From: Clostridium beijerinckii
GTDB taxonomy: Bacteria; Bacillota; Clostridia; Clostridiales; Clostridiaceae
Reading direction: 5' to 3'
Assembly (NCBI RefSeq): GCF_036699995.1
Contig: NZ_CP144906.1
Coordinates: forward strand, 1,302,001-1,366,000
DNA length: 64,000 nt
A program made the translations under genes and the position numbers. The notes below the pieces were generated by a model. The model worked only from the letters and a program-made list of their open reading frames with translations. It made no database searches and was not told where the DNA came from. The first letter of the stretch is position 1, and each line of letters begins with the position of its first letter. Below are positions 26,209 to 35,680 of the stretch, in pieces.

Positions 26209-26853
26209 ATGAGCGAAATCACATATGACTATATGGAAGAATATATTAGAAGTTTAATTCCTGAGAGAGAAGGGACATTAAAGGAAATAGAAGCTTTTGC
26301 AAGAGAAAATGGGGTGCCTATTGTTCAAAAAGAAACAGGTGTATTTCTTGAATTCATGACTAGTATGAAGAAACCCAAAAGAATATTAGAACTTGGAACA
26401 GCAATAGGGTTTTCATCAATACTAATGTATCAAGCTGCGGGAACAGAACCGGAAATTGTTACAATAGAACGTGATGAAAGAATGATTGAACTTGCAAACA
26501 TTAATTTAAAGAAATTTAATTTAGACCATAAGATCAAGATTGAAGAAGGCGACTGCTTAGAGATTTTAGAAAAATTAAATGAACCTTTTGATTTGATTTT
26601 TATGGATGCAGGCAAAGGTCATTATAACCACTTTTTGCCACACTGTTTAAGATTACTTAATCCAGATGGAGTAATAGTTGCTGATAATGTTTTATTTAGA
26701 GGTATGGTGGCATCACAAGAATTAGTTAAAAGAAGAAAAATTACAATAGTAAAGAGAATGAGGACTTATTTGGAATTAGTTACTCAAGATGAAAACTTAA
26801 TTACATCTGTCATACCAATGGGAGATGGGATTGCAGTTACAAAGAGGAGGTAA
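26209..26853 (+). CDS. trmR: O-methyltransferase, TrmR-like (tRNA 5-hydroxyuridine methyltransferase)
   Basis: 214 residues, class I SAM-dependent methyltransferase of the COMT-like family 3. The SAM-binding motif RILELGTAIGFSS is near residue 59, acidic VTIERDE near 84, and the metal-site motif IFMDAGKGHY near 132. In B. subtilis the orthologous position (yrrM) encodes TrmR, which methylates ho5U34 to mo5U34 in tRNA; the adjacent U32-family gene encodes the hydroxylation protein. Function is assigned by family and neighbour. GGAGGA lies seven bases before ATG 26209; the longer frame to 26173 lacks a ribosome-binding site. Confidence 0.85.
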   Translation: MSEITYDYMEEYIRSLIPEREGTLKEIEAFARENGVPIVQKETGVFLEFMTSMKKPKRILELGTAIGFSSILMYQAAGTEPEIVTIERDERMIELANINLKKFNLDHKIKIEEGDCLEILEKLNEPFDLIFMDAGKGHYNHFLPHCLRLLNPDGVIVADNVLFRGMVASQELVKRRKITIVKRMRTYLELVTQDENLITSVIPMGDGIAVTKRR

Positions 26854-26859
26854 ATTAAA

Positions 26860-28080
26860 ATGATAAGACCAGAAATTTTAGCACCAGCAGGAAATTTAGA
26901 TAAACTTAAAATAGCAATAGATTTTGGAGCAGACGCTGTATATCTTGGAGGAAGTAAATTAAATTTAAGAGCATTTGCAGATAATTTTACTAATGAACAA
27001 TTAAAAGAAGGAGTGAAATACGCTCATGATAGAAATAGAAAAGTTTATGTAACTATGAATGTTTTCCCTCATAATGCGGATTTAGGTGGAGTAGAGGATT
27101 ACATAAAAGAATTATATGAAACCGGTGTTGATGCAATAATAGCATCAGATCCAGCAATAATTTCAGCAGCTAGAGAAGTTGCACCAAATTTAGAGATTCA
27201 CTTAAGCACTCAAGCTAATAATGTTAACTGGAGAGCAGCTAAGTTTTGGTATGAACAAGGTGTTAAGAGAATAGTAATGGCTAGAGAGCTTAGCTTAACT
27301 GAGATAAAAGAAATGAGAGATAACTTACCAGAGGAATGTGAGATTGAAGCATTTGTGCATGGTTCTATGTGTATAAGTTACTCAGGAAGATGTTTAATTT
27401 CTAATTATATGGTTGGAAGAGATGCTAATAGAGGAGCTTGTGCCCAAGCATGTAGATTTAAATATCATTTGGTAGAAGAAAAGAGACCAAATGAATTTTA
27501 TCCAGTAGTTGAAGATGAAAATGGAACATACATAATGAATTCAAAAGACTTATGTATGATTGAACATATAGACGATGTTATAAAGGCTGGAGTATACTCT
27601 CTAAAAATAGAAGGACGAATGAAGAGTCTATATTATGTTGCAGCAGTAGTTAAATCATATAGGCAGGCAGTGGATGCGTATATGAAAGATCCAGATAATT
27701 ATAAATTCGATCCAAAGTGGATGGAAAATTTAAATAAAGTAAGTCATAGAGTTTATCATACAGGTTTTTACTATGGCCAAAGTGGAGAGCAAGTATACGA
27801 AGATTCAGCGTATATAAGGCATGCAGATATAATAGGAATAGTAAGAGCATACGATGAAGAAACAAAAATAGCAACCATTGAACAAAAAAATAAAGTGTTA
27901 AATGGTGATACAGTAGAAGTTTTAAGACCAGAAGGAGATAATTTCGAAGTTGTTCTTCATGATATGACAGAAGAAAACGGAACTCCAATAGAGTCGGCAA
28001 ATAGAGCGAAAATGATATACAAAGTAAGAGTAGATATTCCTCTAAAAGAAAAAGATTTAATAGTTAAAGACAAAGAATAG
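26860..28080 (+). CDS. trhP: U32-family protein, TrhP-like tRNA hydroxylation protein
   Basis: 406 residues. It begins RPEILAPAGNLDKLKIAIDFGADAVYLGG, the typical U32 N terminus. Conserved cysteines (FVHGSMCISYSGRC..., then GACAQAC, about residues 168-196) are thought to bind an Fe-S cluster. Although called peptidase U32, the B. subtilis YrrN/YrrO and E. coli TrhP members are needed for 5-hydroxyuridine at tRNA position 34. It starts six bases after trmR, so the two probably form one modification module. There is only one U32 gene here, whereas Bacillus has two. Confidence 0.85.
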   Translation: MIRPEILAPAGNLDKLKIAIDFGADAVYLGGSKLNLRAFADNFTNEQLKEGVKYAHDRNRKVYVTMNVFPHNADLGGVEDYIKELYETGVDAIIASDPAIISAAREVAPNLEIHLSTQANNVNWRAAKFWYEQGVKRIVMARELSLTEIKEMRDNLPEECEIEAFVHGSMCISYSGRCLISNYMVGRDANRGACAQACRFKYHLVEEKRPNEFYPVVEDENGTYIMNSKDLCMIEHIDDVIKAGVYSLKIEGRMKSLYYVAAVVKSYRQAVDAYMKDPDNYKFDPKWMENLNKVSHRVYHTGFYYGQSGEQVYEDSAYIRHADIIGIVRAYDEETKIATIEQKNKVLNGDTVEVLRPEGDNFEVVLHDMTEENGTPIESANRAKMIYKVRVDIPLKEKDLIVKDKE

Positions 28081-28090
28081 TTTATTTAAT

Positions 28091-28238
28091 GGGAGGTTGT
28101 TCCTCTTTTGCTACTCCAAATCTCACATTTGGAGTAGTCTAAAGGGGTGCAATCTCCCGTTTTGTGCTTTCAGCGAAATTTTCATAGTCCTGTGAAATAA
28201 CAATGTTTTTACTTTCGGTGGATTATTGCATAAGTCCA
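28091..28238. repeat. Dispersed repeat family E, copy 1 (diverged)
   Basis: GGGAGGTTG (28091) pairs with CAATCTCCC (28150), enclosing a second stem CTACTCCAAAT / ATTTGGAGTAG. Then comes the family core: CAGCGAAATTTTCATAG, a weak hairpin, TTTCGGTGGATTATTGCATAAGT. The core matches those at 30137, 35013 and 35581. It lies upstream of the PBP gene and includes the position of that frame's first ATG. Confidence 0.7.
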
Positions 28239-28292
28239 GATATTTTGAATAAAACACCTTATTTAAGGCTAGAATTTAAGCTAGAGAGGGAG

Positions 28293-29909
28293 GTGTTTTT
28301 CATTTTTACTGAAAAATTTGATAGAAATAAGAGATTGATTCAGATTCTAGCTGTGCTTATGACTGTAATTGTTATGTTAACAGCGCGTTTAACAATATTG
28401 CAAATATATCCATCTGAAAGAGTTGTGAGTTCTTATCAAAATCACCAAGAAGAAAATATTAGCAATATGAATTATATGATTTTAGACACTAATGGGAAAG
28501 ATTTAATGAAGTATAACAAAAAGTACGTACTTGTCATTGATACCAGACCATTCAGTTTAAATAATTATGAAGAAACACTTGAAGATTTAATGGCGTTTAA
28601 TTTCATAATGAAATCTGAAAATCCTGATTTTAGTTATTCAGATATAATGAAACAAAGTGGAAAATTATATTTTAACATATCAGAGGATACATATAACAAA
28701 ATTAATAATCTAAAAAATATAAAAGGAATATATACTTATATTTCTGATGAAGTAGATACTAAAAAAGCGTGGAGTGTGAGCAGTATGTTATCCAAAATAT
28801 TAGATGAGGAGCATGAAGCAGGAACTCTTGAAGGTGATATGTACGATTATCTAAAAGATAATGAAAAACCCAAAAGCGAATTTTATTTAGATAATAAAGC
28901 CGTTTATGCGAAACAATCAGTAAGCATAAGCGATGATAATAAAAATTTAAAATTAACTATTGATAGTGATATTGAAAATAAAATAAGAGATATTTTGGAT
29001 AAAGAGGAATATTCATATTTAAGCAATGTAGGGGTCACTATAATGGAAAGTGATACAGGTAAAATTAGGGCAATGGTTCAAAAGGATGAAAGTGCTGCGA
29101 ATGTGAATTTAGGTATACAGCAAATTGGATATGAACCTGGATCTATTTATAAAGTGATAACACTCGGTGCAGCTTTAGACATGGGGCTTATAAATGTGAA
29201 TGATACATTTGTTGGAGCAGGTAAGATAGATAGAAAAGTATATGGTAAATTATCAGTTGAGCAGGCTTTTGAAAAGTCTTCTAATGATGTATTTGCCGAT
29301 ATAGGAGCAAAAGTTGGCTATGATAAATTAATGGATTACTCACAGAAATTAGGATTATATGATAGAGTACTGAATTTAAATAGTGGAATTGTAAAAGAGG
29401 CACAAGGTGTTAAACCAGAAGAGGAATCTGGAATAAACAATATATCTATAGGACAATGCATGAATGTAACTCCAATTCAGATGCTGGGAGCTATAAATTC
29501 TATAACTAATAATGGGGTTTATGAAAAGCCATATTTAGTCGAAGGTATTTTAGATAAAGATGATAATTTAATAAAAGAGTTTAAAACTGATAAAAAGAGA
29601 GTATTTAGTGAAACAACAGCAAAAATAGTTAAGAATGAAATGAGGCAGGTTGTTTTGAAGGGAACAGGAATAAAGGCCTATGAGTCAGATCTTGATATAG
29701 GAGGTAAAACTGGTTCGGCAACAGGTAGTGAAGGTAAAACCCATGGATGGTTTGCTGGATATTTTAGTGCAGGAGGAAAAAACTATACTATGGTAGTATT
29801 TACTCCAGATATACAGATGGATAAGGATGCTAATAATGAAGATCTTGGTGGTGGTGATACTGCAGCACCAATATTTAAAGATATAGTTAAAACTTTAAAT
29901 GCAAAGTAA
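28293..29909 (+). CDS. Class B penicillin-binding protein (transpeptidase)
   Basis: About 535-538 residues. A single membrane segment (IQILAVLMTVIVMLTARL) near the N terminus is followed by a short dimerisation region and a transpeptidase domain with the SxxK motif (GSIYK, catalytic Ser), SSN (KSSNDVF) and KTG (GGKTGSATG). Its location just upstream of sigK suggests a sporulation or division role such as SpoVD-like peptidoglycan synthesis, but no PASTA domain is present. The start is unclear: GGGAGGTG (28288-28295) overlaps the GTG at 28293, and the codon with ideal spacing is ATT at 28302. The ATG at 28203 has no ribosome-binding site and lies in a repeat. Confidence 0.88.
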   Translation: MFFIFTEKFDRNKRLIQILAVLMTVIVMLTARLTILQIYPSERVVSSYQNHQEENISNMNYMILDTNGKDLMKYNKKYVLVIDTRPFSLNNYEETLEDLMAFNFIMKSENPDFSYSDIMKQSGKLYFNISEDTYNKINNLKNIKGIYTYISDEVDTKKAWSVSSMLSKILDEEHEAGTLEGDMYDYLKDNEKPKSEFYLDNKAVYAKQSVSISDDNKNLKLTIDSDIENKIRDILDKEEYSYLSNVGVTIMESDTGKIRAMVQKDESAANVNLGIQQIGYEPGSIYKVITLGAALDMGLINVNDTFVGAGKIDRKVYGKLSVEQAFEKSSNDVFADIGAKVGYDKLMDYSQKLGLYDRVLNLNSGIVKEAQGVKPEEESGINNISIGQCMNVTPIQMLGAINSITNNGVYEKPYLVEGILDKDDNLIKEFKTDKKRVFSETTAKIVKNEMRQVVLKGTGIKAYESDLDIGGKTGSATGSEGKTHGWFAGYFSAGGKNYTMVVFTPDIQMDKDANNEDLGGGDTAAPIFKDIVKTLNAK

Positions 29910-30090
29910 TAGAACTTAAGCATTACTATATTATATATAGTGAGATAATAAATTTACATTTAGATTTCTAGTAAATTAAGTGCTAAATTAAGCTTGGAAT
30001 ATAGAAATTTAATTATAATATATATATTATAAAAAATTAATTCATAATAATATATATAGGGATATCAGCAGCTATAAACTAAATGACTTT

Positions 30091-30231
30091 ATTATAGATA
30101 GCCAATTTAAGAATTCAACCTGCTGCTTAGAACCTTCAGCGATATTTTCATAGCTTTTCGGAATCAAAATATTTATGATTCCGGTGAGGTATGCGCATAA
30201 GTATAGATTATAGTTGGTTTATCTATAATAG
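30091..30231. repeat. Dispersed repeat family E, copy 2 (complete, with terminal inverted repeats)
   Basis: A 141-base element. The left end ATTATAGATAGCCAA mirrors the right end TTGGTTTATCTATAAT. Inside, CAACCTGCTGCTTAGAACC and CAGCGATATTTTCATAG precede the hairpin CGGAATCA / TGATTCCG and then GGTATGCGCATAAGT. About 75 bases (30116-30190) are identical, with one mismatch, to 35560-35634. It sits in the 440-base gap 29910-30350 before sigK; the rest of that gap is AT-rich without genes. Confidence 0.85.
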
Positions 30232-30350
30232 TGAATCATACCATTTAGAACCTATATGTTAAAATATAAATATAAAAAATAAAAATGTATAAGCAACTTT
30301 TTTGGTACTCCAACATATTATAATATCAAGCACTGCTATGGAGGAAAAAG

Positions 30351-31049
30351 GTGTTTATATTAAATAGCTTTATAGACCTAATATTAAATTCACTATTCTT
30401 AACTGGATATGTAACAAATAATAATACATTTCCACTACCTTTAGATGAAACAGAAGAACAAATGTATTTAAAAAAATTCAAAGAAGGAGATAAAAATGCC
30501 AAAAGTATTTTAATTGAAAGAAACTTAAGATTAGTAGCTCATATAGTAAAAAAATATTCTTTTCCTAATAAGGATGTAGATGAATTAATTTCAATTGGTA
30601 CTGTTGGATTAATAAAAGCTATCGATTCTTTCGATGCAGGGAAGGGTACTAGACTTGCAACTTATGCTTCTAGATGTATAGAAAATGAGATCCTAATGCT
30701 GTTTAGAAATAGTAAAAAGCAAAAAAGTGAAGTTTATCTTCAAGATCCAATCGGAGTCGATAAAGAAGGAAATGAATTTTGTCTTATGGATATACTAAGC
30801 AGTGAAAAAGATAGTGTCTTAGAAAAAGTTGAAAGCAATTTACAAGTTAGAGCTCTGTATAAAAAGTTGATTGAGTCATTAACCAAAAGAGAAAGTGCTA
30901 TTATAATAATGAGATATGGATTAATTGATGGAAAATGCAAAACACAAAGAGAAATAGCAGTAAATTTAGGAATTTCACGATCATATGTATCGAGAATAGA
31001 AAAAAAAGCTTTAAAAAAATTAAAAAAAGAATTATTTACTAAAAATTAA
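30351..31049 (+). CDS. sigK: Mother-cell sporulation sigma factor pro-SigK
   Basis: 232 residues, uninterrupted. The first 20 or so residues are a hydrophobic pro-sequence (MFILNSFIDLILNSLFLTGY), as in Bacillus pro-sigma-K, expected to be removed by a SpoIVFB-type protease. Region 2 follows ([39 protein letters not shown]), then region 4 (LTKRESAIIIMRYGL, TQREIAVNLGISRSYVSRIE). The GTG start has GGAGG eight bases upstream. There is no skin-type insertion. SigK acts late in the mother cell, and in some clostridia also early. Confidence 0.95.
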   Translation: MFILNSFIDLILNSLFLTGYVTNNNTFPLPLDETEEQMYLKKFKEGDKNAKSILIERNLRLVAHIVKKYSFPNKDVDELISIGTVGLIKAIDSFDAGKGTRLATYASRCIENEILMLFRNSKKQKSEVYLQDPIGVDKEGNEFCLMDILSSEKDSVLEKVESNLQVRALYKKLIESLTKRESAIIIMRYGLIDGKCKTQREIAVNLGISRSYVSRIEKKALKKLKKELFTKN

Positions 31050-31218
31050 TTTAGTGCATAGAGAATTATAAATCTTTATCACTATAAAGCGATGCGCTGC
31101 TATTTAGTATATATGTACTTAATAATATCCATTTTCATTCATATTAGTGTAATGTTAAAAGAAGTTGGAAGGATAAATATTCTATATTTATATAAAGAAT
31201 ATTGACATACTTTAAACA

Positions 31219-31251
31219 AGGGTGCTATTTTTAATATAGCACCTTATTTTT
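31219..31251. terminator. Bidirectional-looking terminator after sigK
   Basis: AAGGGTGCTAT pairs with ATAGCACCTT around a short AT loop, followed by ATTTTTT. It separates sigK from pilT. Confidence 0.85.
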
Positions 31252-31305
31252 TATAAGATATAACAATAATTTACTTTTTTAAATTACAGATAGAGGAGAA
31301 AACTT

Positions 31306-32337
31306 ATGGCTAAAATAGACAACTTATTAGATAGAATTGATCTAACTAGCGCATCAGATATTCACTTAACTTCAGAATTGCCACCAATGGTAAGAGTAGA
31401 TGGTGATTTGGTTATTGCAGATGAAAATGCAGTACCACACGAAGTTGTTGGAGAATATATTAGAGATCTAATGCCAAGTAAATATGAAGAGTTTTTAGAA
31501 AATGGAGAAATAGATTTTAAATATAATAAGCCTGGTTTAGGAAACTTCAGAGTTAATGCATTTAAATGTAAAGGTAACTATGCTATATGTATGAGAGTTA
31601 TAAAGGAAGCTATACCCAAGCTTAGAGATATATCAGATGCGCTAGCTTTAAAGGATTTTACTGAATTACAAGATGGATTGGTTCTTGTTACTGGGCCAAC
31701 GGGATCAGGAAAAAGTACAACACTTGCTGCCATGGTAAATGAAATAAATATGACTAAAGAAAAGCATATAATTACATTAGAAGAACCAATAGAATATATC
31801 TATGAAACGAAGAAATCAATGGTAAATCAAAGGGAAGTTGGACAAGATACAAAAAGTTATGCAATGGGACTTAGAGCGGCATTAAGACAAGATCCAGATG
31901 TTATATTACTTGGAGAGATGAGAGATCCTGAGACAATTGAAATAGCTTTGAGAGCTGCGCAAACAGGACATTTGGTTTTTTCTACTTTGCATAATATGGG
32001 AGCAGCAAATAGTATATATAGAATTATAAATTCTTTTGAATCAGGCCATCAAAATGAAGTGAAAATTCAACTATCATCATTGCTTAGGGGAGTTGTTTCT
32101 CAGGTATTATTGCCAAATGCGTCAGGAAAGGGTAGAACTGCTGCAATGGAAATTATGGTATGTACCTCTAGTATAAAAAATCTTATAAGAGAAGGAAATT
32201 TTGAGCAGATTAACAGTTTTATTCAGATGGGTTCTAAATTTGGAATGCAGACTATTGAGATGGATCTAAAAAGATTAGTAAGTAATAATACTATATCGAG
32301 AGAAGAATATGAAAAATGGATACGAAATAATAAATAA
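31306..32337 (+). CDS. pilT: PilT-type retraction/secretion ATPase
   Basis: 343 residues. PilT motifs are clear: ASDIHLTSELPPMVRVDG at the N terminus, Walker A GPTGSGKST at residues 130-138, the LEEPIEY Asp-box, the Walker B LLGEMRDPETI, the His-box TGHLVFSTLHNMGA and the SIKNLIREGNFEQI C-terminal motif (AIRNLIRE-type). PilT hexamers power type IV pilus retraction. No pilB, pilC or pilin gene is nearby, so this is an orphan copy located beside ftsA-ftsZ, an arrangement I know from other clostridia. Confidence 0.93.
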   Translation: MAKIDNLLDRIDLTSASDIHLTSELPPMVRVDGDLVIADENAVPHEVVGEYIRDLMPSKYEEFLENGEIDFKYNKPGLGNFRVNAFKCKGNYAICMRVIKEAIPKLRDISDALALKDFTELQDGLVLVTGPTGSGKSTTLAAMVNEINMTKEKHIITLEEPIEYIYETKKSMVNQREVGQDTKSYAMGLRAALRQDPDVILLGEMRDPETIEIALRAAQTGHLVFSTLHNMGAANSIYRIINSFESGHQNEVKIQLSSLLRGVVSQVLLPNASGKGRTAAMEIMVCTSSIKNLIREGNFEQINSFIQMGSKFGMQTIEMDLKRLVSNNTISREEYEKWIRNNK

Positions 32338-32436
32338 AAAATAATAACTGCATAAATAAAAAAGGAATTTTAATAAATATGTTGAATATATTGCAATTAG
32401 TAGATTTTTTTCTGCGGAGAAGGGAAAGATTTAATC

Positions 32437-33690
32437 ATGCAACAAGAGATAATTACGTCCTTAGATTTTGGTACTCAAAAATTATCTGCTACTGTAGCGA
32501 TTAGAGAAAAAGATGAACTGAAAATTTTGGGAGTTCAATCATGCAAATCAGCAGGTATAGAGAAAGGTTTGTTGGTAGATATTGATAAATGCAGGGATGC
32601 TGCAGTAAATTTATTAAAAGATTTAGAAAAAAAGACAAGAGTAAAAAGTGAAAGAATAGCCATTGGAATTTCTTCTAATAAAGCAAGAATTACTGAAGCG
32701 TCAACTGTAGTTAATATTCAAGAAAAAGTTACAAGTGCGGATATAAGAAAAGCGCTGAAAAACGCACAAAGAGATTTTATTTTAAGTAATGATGAATTTA
32801 TAGTAGATGTGCTTATCAATTTTTATATATTGGATAATAAGGTTATAAGAAAAGATATATTAAATTGGAAAGGAAGCAAACTTGAAATAAATCTTACCTT
32901 AATAATAGCAGCTAAAAGTGAAATAGAAAAATATTATGAACTTTTTAGAAAAACGGAGTATGATATCGGATCTATAAAATTGAATATATTAGTAGGAAAG
33001 CAAGTGTTCTTAAATGAAAAAAACTCTATGGAGAATATAGTGATTGCAGACATTGGAGCTGGGACTACTGATATAGCATTATTTACAGATGGAATTCCTA
33101 AAAGCATAAATGCTATTCCAATAGGTGGAAGAAATATAACTAGAGATTTGGCAATTTGCGGGAAGTTTTCGTTTCTAAAAGCAGATAATATGAAAAAGAT
33201 TTACGCTAGCAATTATAAGGCTTTATATCTAGATAATTCGCTTGAAGAAGAAATTGATGTAGGAACTACTAAAGTATCCAGGAAATTATTCTATGAAGTG
33301 GTAAATGCTAGAATTGAAGAAATATTAAGCCATATCAATATAAAATTAAAAAATACTGGTCATTATGATAGAATTTGTAGTATAATTCTATATGGGGATG
33401 GAGTTAATTATTTTGAGGATATAGATGAAATCGTTCGTAAAATTTTCGAAATAAAAACTAAAGTTATAAGAAAAAATGATTTGGGAATAAAAAATTCAGA
33501 AAATATAACTTCTATGGCTATTGCTAAGGAAGTATATGATAGATTAAATTTATTAGAGAATGATAATATAATTCTAACTAATAAACATAATGATAATAAA
33601 GTAATTAATGAAAAAGAACATTTACACAATAATGAAGGTGAAAATCATATTCTAAAAAAAGTTAAAGTTTTTTTTGATAAGATTTTTTAA
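32437..33690 (+). CDS. ftsA: Cell division protein FtsA (actin-like)
   Basis: 417 residues. It has an actin/HSP70 ATPase fold with phosphate-1 [13 protein letters not shown] near the N terminus, the FtsA-specific 1C domain (about 80-160) and phosphate-2 [15 protein letters not shown] near 205. The final residues ([13 protein letters not shown]) form an amphipathic helix, as expected for the FtsA membrane-targeting sequence. FtsA ties FtsZ filaments to the membrane. It is 14 bases upstream of ftsZ, the usual pairing. Sequence is more diverged than typical FtsA, so a related actin-like paralogue is a minor alternative. Confidence 0.9.
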   Translation: MQQEIITSLDFGTQKLSATVAIREKDELKILGVQSCKSAGIEKGLLVDIDKCRDAAVNLLKDLEKKTRVKSERIAIGISSNKARITEASTVVNIQEKVTSADIRKALKNAQRDFILSNDEFIVDVLINFYILDNKVIRKDILNWKGSKLEINLTLIIAAKSEIEKYYELFRKTEYDIGSIKLNILVGKQVFLNEKNSMENIVIADIGAGTTDIALFTDGIPKSINAIPIGGRNITRDLAICGKFSFLKADNMKKIYASNYKALYLDNSLEEEIDVGTTKVSRKLFYEVVNARIEEILSHINIKLKNTGHYDRICSIILYGDGVNYFEDIDEIVRKIFEIKTKVIRKNDLGIKNSENITSMAIAKEVYDRLNLLENDNIILTNKHNDNKVINEKEHLHNNEGENHILKKVKVFFDKIF

Positions 33691-33704
33691 GGGGAGGAAT
33701 TGTT

Positions 33705-34844
33705 TTGTTAGATTTTGAGACAGATATGCAAGAGTTAACCAATATAAAAGTTATTGGTTGCGGCGGCGGCGGAAGTAATGCCGTAAATAGAATGATAGTT
33801 GAAGGACTAAAAAATGTTGAATTTATTGCAATAAATACAGATAAGCAAGCACTTATGCTTTCTAATGCAGATCAAAAAATTCAAATAGGTGAAAAGCTAA
33901 CTAAAGGACTAGGAGCTGGAGCTAATCCGGAAATAGGAAAGAAAGCAGCAGAAGAAAGCAGAGAAGAAATAACAGCTTCTATAAAAGGAGCAAATATGGT
34001 ATTTATTACTGCTGGTATGGGCGGCGGAACAGGAACAGGTGCTGCACCAATAGTAGCGGAAATTGCTAAATCTATGGATATTTTAACTGTAGGAGTAGTA
34101 ACTAAACCTTTCCCTTTTGAAGGTAAAAGAAGAATGAGACATGCTGAAATGGGTATAGCAACATTAAAAGAAAAAGTTGACACATTAGTTATAATTCCTA
34201 ATGAAAGATTACTTAATATGGCTGATAAGAAAACAACATTATTGGATTCATTTAAGTTAGCTGATGAAGTTTTAAGACAAGGTGTTCAAGCTATTTCGGA
34301 CTTGATCACAATAACAGGTGTAATTAATGCTGACTTTGCAGATATAAAAGCAGTAATGCTTAATAAAGGACTAGCTCATATGGGAGTTGGTTTTGGTAAA
34401 GGTGACACTAGAACACAAGATGCTGTTAAACAAGCAATTTCATCTCCACTTTTAGAAACATCAATAGATGGAGCTACAGATGTTATTATAAACTTCACTG
34501 GTGGAGCAGACCTTGGAGCATTAGAAGTATATGATGCTGCTGATGTTGTTCGTGAGGCTGTAGATCCAGATGCTAATATAATAGTGGGAGCTGTTATAGA
34601 TGAAACTCTTAATGAAGAAATAAGAATTACTGTTATAGCAACTGGATTTGAAAGTGAAAACAACAGATTATCATTAGGTTCTATAGTAGAAGAACCTAAA
34701 AAAGTTCAACCTCAAGTTAAGGAAGTAGCAAAAGAACAGCAAGAAGTTGCAGTAGATGCAAAAGAACCAGAAATGAATTCTAACAATTATGAGCCAGATG
34801 ATTTAGATATACCTGTTTTCTTAAGAAGACAAAAGAGACATTAA
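33705..34844 (+). CDS. ftsZ: Cell division GTPase FtsZ
   Basis: 379 residues. The tubulin signature GGGTGTG is at residues 106-112 and the synergy-loop region [11 protein letters not shown] is present. The C-terminal peptide IPVFLRR, which binds FtsA, SepF and others, follows a roughly 55-residue Gln/Glu/Lys-rich linker. The start is TTG with GGGGAGGA six bases upstream. FtsZ forms both the mid-cell and the polar sporulation septum, and it is followed by spoIIGA-sigE-sigG, as in other spore formers. Confidence 0.98.
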   Translation: MLDFETDMQELTNIKVIGCGGGGSNAVNRMIVEGLKNVEFIAINTDKQALMLSNADQKIQIGEKLTKGLGAGANPEIGKKAAEESREEITASIKGANMVFITAGMGGGTGTGAAPIVAEIAKSMDILTVGVVTKPFPFEGKRRMRHAEMGIATLKEKVDTLVIIPNERLLNMADKKTTLLDSFKLADEVLRQGVQAISDLITITGVINADFADIKAVMLNKGLAHMGVGFGKGDTRTQDAVKQAISSPLLETSIDGATDVIINFTGGADLGALEVYDAADVVREAVDPDANIIVGAVIDETLNEEIRITVIATGFESENNRLSLGSIVEEPKKVQPQVKEVAKEQQEVAVDAKEPEMNSNNYEPDDLDIPVFLRRQKRH

Positions 34845-34878
34845 TAACGGAATTTATAATATTAAGAAATAAAGTTAA

Positions 34879-34965
34879 ATAGAATGAAAATTTGTTTTAG
34901 AAACTAAAAAATCTATTAAATAGTTTTTTAGTCTTTGATATACAAGTTTTCATTCTATTTTTTTG
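34879..34965 (+). terminator. Long nested terminator after ftsZ
   Basis: The outer stem ATAGAATGAAAA... / ...TTTTCATTCTAT encloses an inner hairpin ACTAAAAAA / TTTTTTAGT and is followed by seven T residues. The double stem is longer than a typical terminator. Confidence 0.85.
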
Positions 34966-35012
34966 TTTTTTAGTATGTTATATTTTTCTCAGAAACTTGT
35001 CACCAATGAAGA

Positions 35013-35113
35013 TATTATCTTCAATTTATGAATAACATAATTTATAATTATGTTATTCATTTCGGCGAGTTATATGCATAAGTTCGCGTCTTAGTTGGAT
35101 TATCTATAGGGTT
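35013..35113. repeat. Dispersed repeat family E, copy 3 (right half)
   Basis: A perfect 13-base stem (TGAATAACATAAT / ATTATGTTATTCA) takes the place of the core hairpin, followed by TTTCGGCGAGTTATATGCATAAGTTC and the family right end TTGGATTATCTATAGGGTT. That right end is mirrored at 35197-35215 by the left end of the next copy. The hairpin sequence differs from copies 2 and 4 while the flanking motif is kept. Confidence 0.75.
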
Positions 35114-35203
35114 CCACAATGATATTCAAACTTATAAAATTTCAATATCGCTGGTATTCAGGAAATTTGAACAGTAGATATGTATTGGTATCAATAAACC
35201 CTA

Positions 35204-35680
35204 TTAGATAGACAATTTAAGAATTAGGCTTATTAGATGAACATATTTACAAAGTTGCTAAAACTTTGAGCTCATATCTTCACTAGAAATCATAAATATA
35301 TTTGTAACCACAAGGGTCATAATATGAAGAAAACATTTGAAAATGAGCTGTTAAAGGTTCTTAAGCAGAGAACCCAAATCTTTGATTTGGTGAGAATCGC
35401 TTACTCAGTGAACGAACGTGAGTCATGTTTCTGCTAACGGTTGTTCCAATTTAGCTTGTGAAGTGAGAGTCCAAAATTTTATTTTGGGTTCTCGAACTTC
35501 CTCAGCGAATGTAATGAGTCGAGATTCCCTAGGAAAGTTGGAGCATGCTAAATTGGATACAACCTGCTGCTTAGAACCTTCAGCGATATTTTCATAGCTT
35601 TTCGGAATCAAAATATTTATGATTTCGGTAAGTTATCATATAAATTTAGTTTTAAAGTTGGGTATTTCTAAATTTAAATT
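35204..35680. repeat. Dispersed repeat family E, copy 4 with nested palindromes
   Basis: The left end ATTAGATAGACAATTTAAGAATT matches that of copy 2; the right end AGTTGGGTATTTCTAAAT is a diverged TTGGTTTATCTATAAT. Inside are three nested inverted pairs: GAAATCATAAATAT (35286) with ATATTTATGATTTC (35613); AAGGTTCTTAAGCAG (35354) with CTGCTTAGAACCTT (35567); and GTTGTTCCAATTTAGC (35440) with GCTAAATTGGATACAAC (35547). Compared with copy 2 it carries about 330 extra bases. It lies in the 1.08-kb gap 34845-35927, which holds no credible gene. Confidence 0.78.

Noticed and set aside
30351..31049. A skin-like insertion or split in sigK.
   Set aside because: The sigK frame is continuous from the pro-sequence through region 4, with all expected motifs.
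35423..35611. Minus-strand 62-codon open frame in the ftsZ-spoIIGA gap.
   Set aside because: It lies wholly inside the palindromic family E element, and its sequence is explained by the inverted repeats.
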